Assembly: GCA_027924585.1 (NCBI GenBank)
Contig: BSBM01000140.1
Location: 9,225,001 to 9,289,000, forward strand
From: Larix kaempferi
Lineage: Eukaryota > Streptophyta > Pinopsida > Pinales > Pinaceae
Reading direction: 5' to 3'
DNA: 64,000 nt
Made by a program: the position numbers and the translations under genes. Position 1 is the stretch's first letter. Every line of letters starts with the position of its first letter. A model generated the notes under the pieces. The model was given only the letters and a program-made list of their open reading frames with translations, was not told the DNA's origin and made no database searches. Below are positions 60,061 through 64,000 of this stretch, in pieces.

Positions 60061-61279
60061 GTGCATTTGCAATGTCCTGTTCATTTTGACAAGAAAGCAT
60101 CCGGATCATTGATATTAAAGGCTACTAAGTATTTCTTGGTAAATCAACAGCTATATTGGGAAGATCCAGGTGGAGTGTTACTCAGGTGTTTGGAAAAGTC
60201 ACAAGTAGAAGAGGTCATTTCAGAATTGCATGAGGGTGCTTGTGGGGGTCACAAGTATTGGAAATATACAACCTATAAGATTCTTAGGTCTTACTGGCCC
60301 TTTTTATTTTCAGATGTGTATCAACAGGTGAGAGCTTGTGTTCAATGTCAAAAGTTTGTTGGTAAGAAGAAACTTATATCCCTACCATTAAAGCCTATTG
60401 CAGTGAATGCTCCTTTTCAATAATGGGGATTAGACTTTATATGAGAGATAATTCATGCATCTAGTGGACAACACAGGTGGATACTTACAGCTACATATTT
60501 CTTCACTAAATGGGTGGAGGCAATTCCAACACGTAATGCAACTGATAAGGTCATCATGAATTGTATACAAGAAAACATTTTGAGTAGATTTGGTTGTCCT
60601 CAAAAGTTGTTGACTGATAATGCACCATATTTTAAGTCAAAGGCTATGGTTGGTTTTTGTGAACAGAATGGAATTAGCTTGACACATTCTACACCCTATT
60701 ACCCTCAGGGTAATGGATTAGCAGAGTCATAAAAAAAAAACGTCATTCAGAGTATTAAAAAGTTGTTAAACCAAAACAAGAGATCTTGGGATTCGATGCT
60801 AAAATATGAATTGTGGGCAGATAGGATAACCACCAAGAAAGCAATAGGTTTGTCTCCTTTTCAATTAGTGTATGGTACTGGTGCAGTTTTTCCCATTCAA
60901 CTAGGTATTCCAGTGATTAAATTTTTCCAAGATAGTCAAGAAGAACCTGATGATCTTCAAAGAATAATTTTCTCATTGGTTGAATTGCAGCAAGAACGAG
61001 AAGCTCTAGCATAAAAGGCTTAGGCATGCAGGAATAAGATCAAAGGAAGGTTTGACAAGAAAGTAAAGGAAGATACTTTTTCTCGTGGGGATATGGTTCT
61101 CAGATGGGATGCTAGGAGAGACCAAAGGGGTTAGCATGGTAAGTTTGATCATTTGTGTCTAGGTCCCTTCATAATTTCAAAGATTTTAGAGAAGAATACT
61201 TTTATATTGCAAACTTTGGAAGGTGAAGAATTGTCCACTCCAGTCAATGGACGATTCCTCAAACATCTTTACAGTTATT
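60061..61279 (+). pseudogene. gypsy-4 integrase
   Basis: The N-terminal zinc finger (HEGACGGH, then CVQCQKFVGKK) is followed by the catalytic core. The first Asp is in WGLDFI, between a TAA and a TGA stop. The second is in LLTDNAPYFKSKA and the Glu in GNGLAES, followed by another stop. The C-terminal part (LWADRITTKKAIGLSPFQLV, RGDMVLRWDARRDQRG, GPFIISKILEKNTFILQTLE) ends in FLKHLYSY and a stop. No chromodomain is present, consistent with a non-chromovirus (Tat/Athila-side) gypsy. All three catalytic residues remain, but six or more stops disable it. Confidence 0.88.
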
Positions 61280-61449
61280 GAAAGTGAAATAAACTACACT
61301 CGTTGTATATACCGTTGATAAATAAGACTCCAGTTACCCAATGGAAGCTTGAGGAATAAAGAGAACTTTCAGTTTAGATGACAGAATGCACTAGTCTACA
61401 AGTTCTTGAAACCTCACAAGGAGGATTTCATCCCTCAACAGGTGCCAGA
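61280..61449 (+). other. 3' untranslated spacer with weak polypurine tract
   Basis: The short gap between integrase stop and 3' LTR contains ACAAGGAGGATTT near 61417, the best purine-rich candidate. It is about 25 bases from the LTR start, further than usual. No coding content. Confidence 0.4.
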
Positions 61450-64000
61450 CGTTAACACTAAAATTGTCCTCAGTTTTTTTATGTGTTTTTCTCAAAGTGT
61501 TTTTTCCTTTTTCTCTCTTTGATTTTATTTTTATTTTATATTTTGAATGATTTTGATATTCCTTTTAGTTCTTTATGTTATAGTTTTTTGTTTTAATTGA
61601 TTTTATCCATGGTGGCTTATTTAATGTTATATTTATTTTCAAAAAAATTTAACAGTACTTACTAAGGTCTATTCTAATGCTATGTCCAAACTTTAAAATT
61701 TATATTTGAGTTGATATGCTAAATTGCAAGTTGAGACATTCCCTTAGCGCAAAGTCCAAATCAGATACTCTGCAGGAATACGATATAATGAGGGTTCGTG
61801 GTTCATTGATTACATGACATGGTTGTTGCATTTGATGATGATACGGAGCTTCCAGACACATGTTCACCTTATTATGACACATGCATGAACCTTTTGTAAT
61901 TATCATCAGCGAATTTGGGGATTTCAAATGCCACGATTTCATATTTGGGGATTTCGAATTTATTTCCAAGACACGTAGTGTTGAAGTTTTGATTGAATTT
62001 TTTTCTTCCTTTATTCAGTTACAAGAGGGTAAATTAGTGAATTTATAGATTTATACTGAGAATATGGGAAGGAGTGGTCAGCTGAGTCAGTTTGAACCGA
62101 TGAATACTACTTGGGAAACATAATTTCCTGAGTGTGCTGCGTTTTTCAAGACCGTGGGATGGTTTGAGTTTTTTGAAAGGATTACAGAGTTTAATGTCAA
62201 GGTAACTCATGCTTTTGCTCAGCATTGTATCGACAATAGTGTGCATTTCGACACCCTAAAATTTGAATTGACAGAAGCCCTAATTTCTGAAGCAATCGGT
62301 GTGCCATTAGAGGGAGAGCTATGGTTTAAAATGGTTCCTTTTAACTTCGACCCTAGCATGTTTTTGATACCTGAAACTGGATCTCTTGACTGGAGTAAGG
62401 GTGTGCAGCTATAGAATTTCAAACCGGAATGGAGACAAGTGATTGGGATCATACAGAGTTACATTACATGCAAAGTCCGGTTTGCCTTTGTATTCAAGTA
62501 CCACATTAGGTTTTTGTTGCATCTAACTCAACAATCTAAAATGAATTTACCCTTCTTCCTATTAAAAAGTCTCCAGAAGTTGTCCAACAGGGTACAAATT
62601 CACACTGAAAACTTGAAGCAGTCATCATTCCATCATGGTTTGATTAAGTTAATAATTTGCACAGTTTTGCAGAAGGAAGGTCGAAAATGGGATCATTTCT
62701 TGTTCTGGTCAGGATTTGTAGTTAAGCAAGACGAGCAAGGAAAGAAGCATATGCCTGATAAGCAGTTATGCTTTATGAAGAAATTCAAAAGAAATGCAGG
62801 GGAGGATATAATACAGAATGATTTGCAGAATGATGTGCAAGATAATTTTCAAAACCCTGAAGATGCAATGCAAGAAGACATGCATGGAAAACAACATGAA
62901 CATATTTCAGGATATATTACAGAGGAAGATATTACTTTTATGGACAAAGAAGAAGCTGCTAGTTCAAAAGAAGGAATGCACAGTTGCATTTTTTAGGAAG
63001 GGAGCTCAACCCTAATTCTTCCTGTTGTAAGTATTAAAGAGAAGGTGCTCCATACAAGAGCAACCAATAAAATCATACTGAGTATGAGAATGATTTTAGA
63101 TCCTAAGCTGAAAGAAGAGAAGGTAACCCTCATCAAATATTCTTCAAAAGAAGAGGATGGGAATAGTAAAGCAGAGTTAAATTTAGAGGAGTTTCAGATA
63201 AATACAGAGAAGGAGCATGAAAAGATAGCTGAAATTGTTAAAGAATGTGAAAGGGTTTCAGAACAGGAGGAGATGGTTATAGAGCAAGAAATTATCCCAA
63301 GTGTTGGACAAGCATCTACTTCAGTGTTTCCTCTCTCAGTTGCAGTAGCCATAACTAAACATGAAGAAGAGTTGATTTTTAAAAATTTAAATATTCCATG
63401 TGGTGGAGAAGAGCATTCAAGTATACATCAAGATGTTCAGATGGACACGGAAATTGATAATTTAAAGAAATCAATGCAGCAGTATAGATCCCAAGAAAGA
63501 TTCATAAATGAGTCTAATGAGAAACTTAGAACTACTGATAAAAGGCTAAGGGAGGATTTAGAAAACATAAATGCTCATTAGCAAGAACTAATTACAATAG
63601 CTAAAGAAGCTTTAAGAAGGAAAGGAGAGGTAGAAGTACAGGCTAAAGAAATGGCAAAGCAAATTGAAGAGTTAAGCAAACAGAACAGGGTATTGCTTGA
63701 CAAACTTCGAGGAATGAAGACTTAGCAAGTTCGAGATAAAAAGAAGTCTCATGCTTTAGAAGGCATGGATATGCTGGCTGAGGCTGCAAAGCAGTTATGA
63801 GTCGCCTAATCTCCAGCTGTCAAGTATTTCATTTTGGTTATTGTATATCTAGTTGTTAATAGATTGTTTTAAAGTTTCGAAAGTTAGGATGTAATTTCTT
63901 AAATGTAACTACTTCGAAGATAGACCAAAAGACAGTTATGCAACTGCTTTATTTTGTAAAGGATAAAAGTAAGTAAGTTTAGTGGAGAAGGGTTCGATTT
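61450..64000 (+). repeat. 3' LTR of gypsy-4, cut by the window edge
   Basis: It matches the 5' LTR from its start to the window end (equivalent to about 54755 there), with scattered substitutions and indels. One is the loss of about 60 bp near 63055 that are present at about 53745-53805. It contains the second copy of the LTR-encoded frame. The final 0.45 kb or so lies outside. Confidence 0.9.
61880..63802 (+). pseudogene. Second copy of the LTR-encoded frame
   Basis: From 62154 to 63802 a single register is held with only four interruptions, all TAG (62412, 62994, 63579, 63723). It ends naturally at a TGA after AEAAKQL. The 5' LTR copy lacks the first, second and fourth of these stops and has others, so they arose after insertion. 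The C-terminal 120 residues form heptad-rich coiled coil (QMDTEIDNLKKSMQQYRSQE, EMAKQIEELSKQNRVLLDKL). The part upstream of 62154 is frameshifted relative to the other copy. Confidence 0.65.

Larger units (their letters stand above)
52126..64000 (+). mobile_element. Ty3/gypsy element gypsy-4, running off the window
   Basis: It has a plus-strand 5' LTR (52126-55217), an Asp-tRNA primer-binding site, gag, a pol ordered protease-RNase H-RT-RNase H-integrase, and a 3' LTR that starts at 61450 and is cut by the window end. The LTRs differ by roughly 5% by eye plus indels, and pol has many stops, so it is older than gypsy-1. It sits inside the LINE, whose ORF2 it truncates. The 5' junction and PBS are clear; the right-hand duplication lies outside the window. 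Confidence 0.9.

Overview
The window looks like intergenic DNA from a large plant genome, most probably a conifer. It contains many nested LTR retrotransposons with unusually long LTRs (2.7-3.1 kb). It also holds a plant L1-type LINE, plant-type primer-binding sites and AT-rich spacers. A Penelope-like element with a GIY-YIG endonuclease adds to this: as I recall, that type is known in plants mainly from conifers, where it is thought to have arrived from arthropods. I see no bacterial, organellar, tRNA or rRNA signature. Only one short non-repeat gene candidate (43768-44031, minus) has gene-like surroundings.

Layout. 1-1889 holds nothing recognised. 1890-21435 is a nest on the minus strand. 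A decayed Ty1/copia element (copia-A) is cut into three pieces (3478-4257, 7433-7585, 20919-21435). One cut is a 3175-bp LTR-ended insertion (4258-7432, duplication CAAAC). The other is a complete young Ty3/gypsy chromovirus (gypsy-1, 7586-20918, duplication AATTA, 2753-bp LTRs, intact 1517-codon gag-pol). 21436-22420 carries palindromic modules like CACTA subterminal repeats, a 21-G run and an ATC/GAT-rich tract. 23432-26830 is a second copia element (copia-B) missing most of its reverse transcriptase. 26831-33700 has little beyond short tandem duplications.

34440-39745 (minus) is the 3' part of a Tat-like gypsy element: integrase C-terminus, then an RNase H ORF downstream of integrase, then an antisense plant-mobile-domain-like ORF, then an LTR. 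It abuts a gag-protease fragment of another gypsy family (39746-41300). 45489-47298 (minus) is a 5'-truncated Penelope-like element with the end of the RT, a GIY-YIG endonuclease and a hammerhead-ribozyme-like motif. 47885-52125 (plus) is a broken L1-like LINE. It is cut by another gypsy element (gypsy-4, 52126 to beyond the window). Gypsy-4 has LTRs that contain a long shared reading frame, and its pol places an extra RNase H between protease and RT.

Almost everything here is selfish DNA, so the genes cooperate only within elements: gag packages RNA, protease matures the polyprotein, RT/RNase H copies the RNA and integrase inserts the DNA. Only gypsy-1 looks coding-competent. Nesting gives relative ages: copia-A is older than both its insertions, and the LINE is older than gypsy-4. 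All assignments are from reading motifs; no database search was run.
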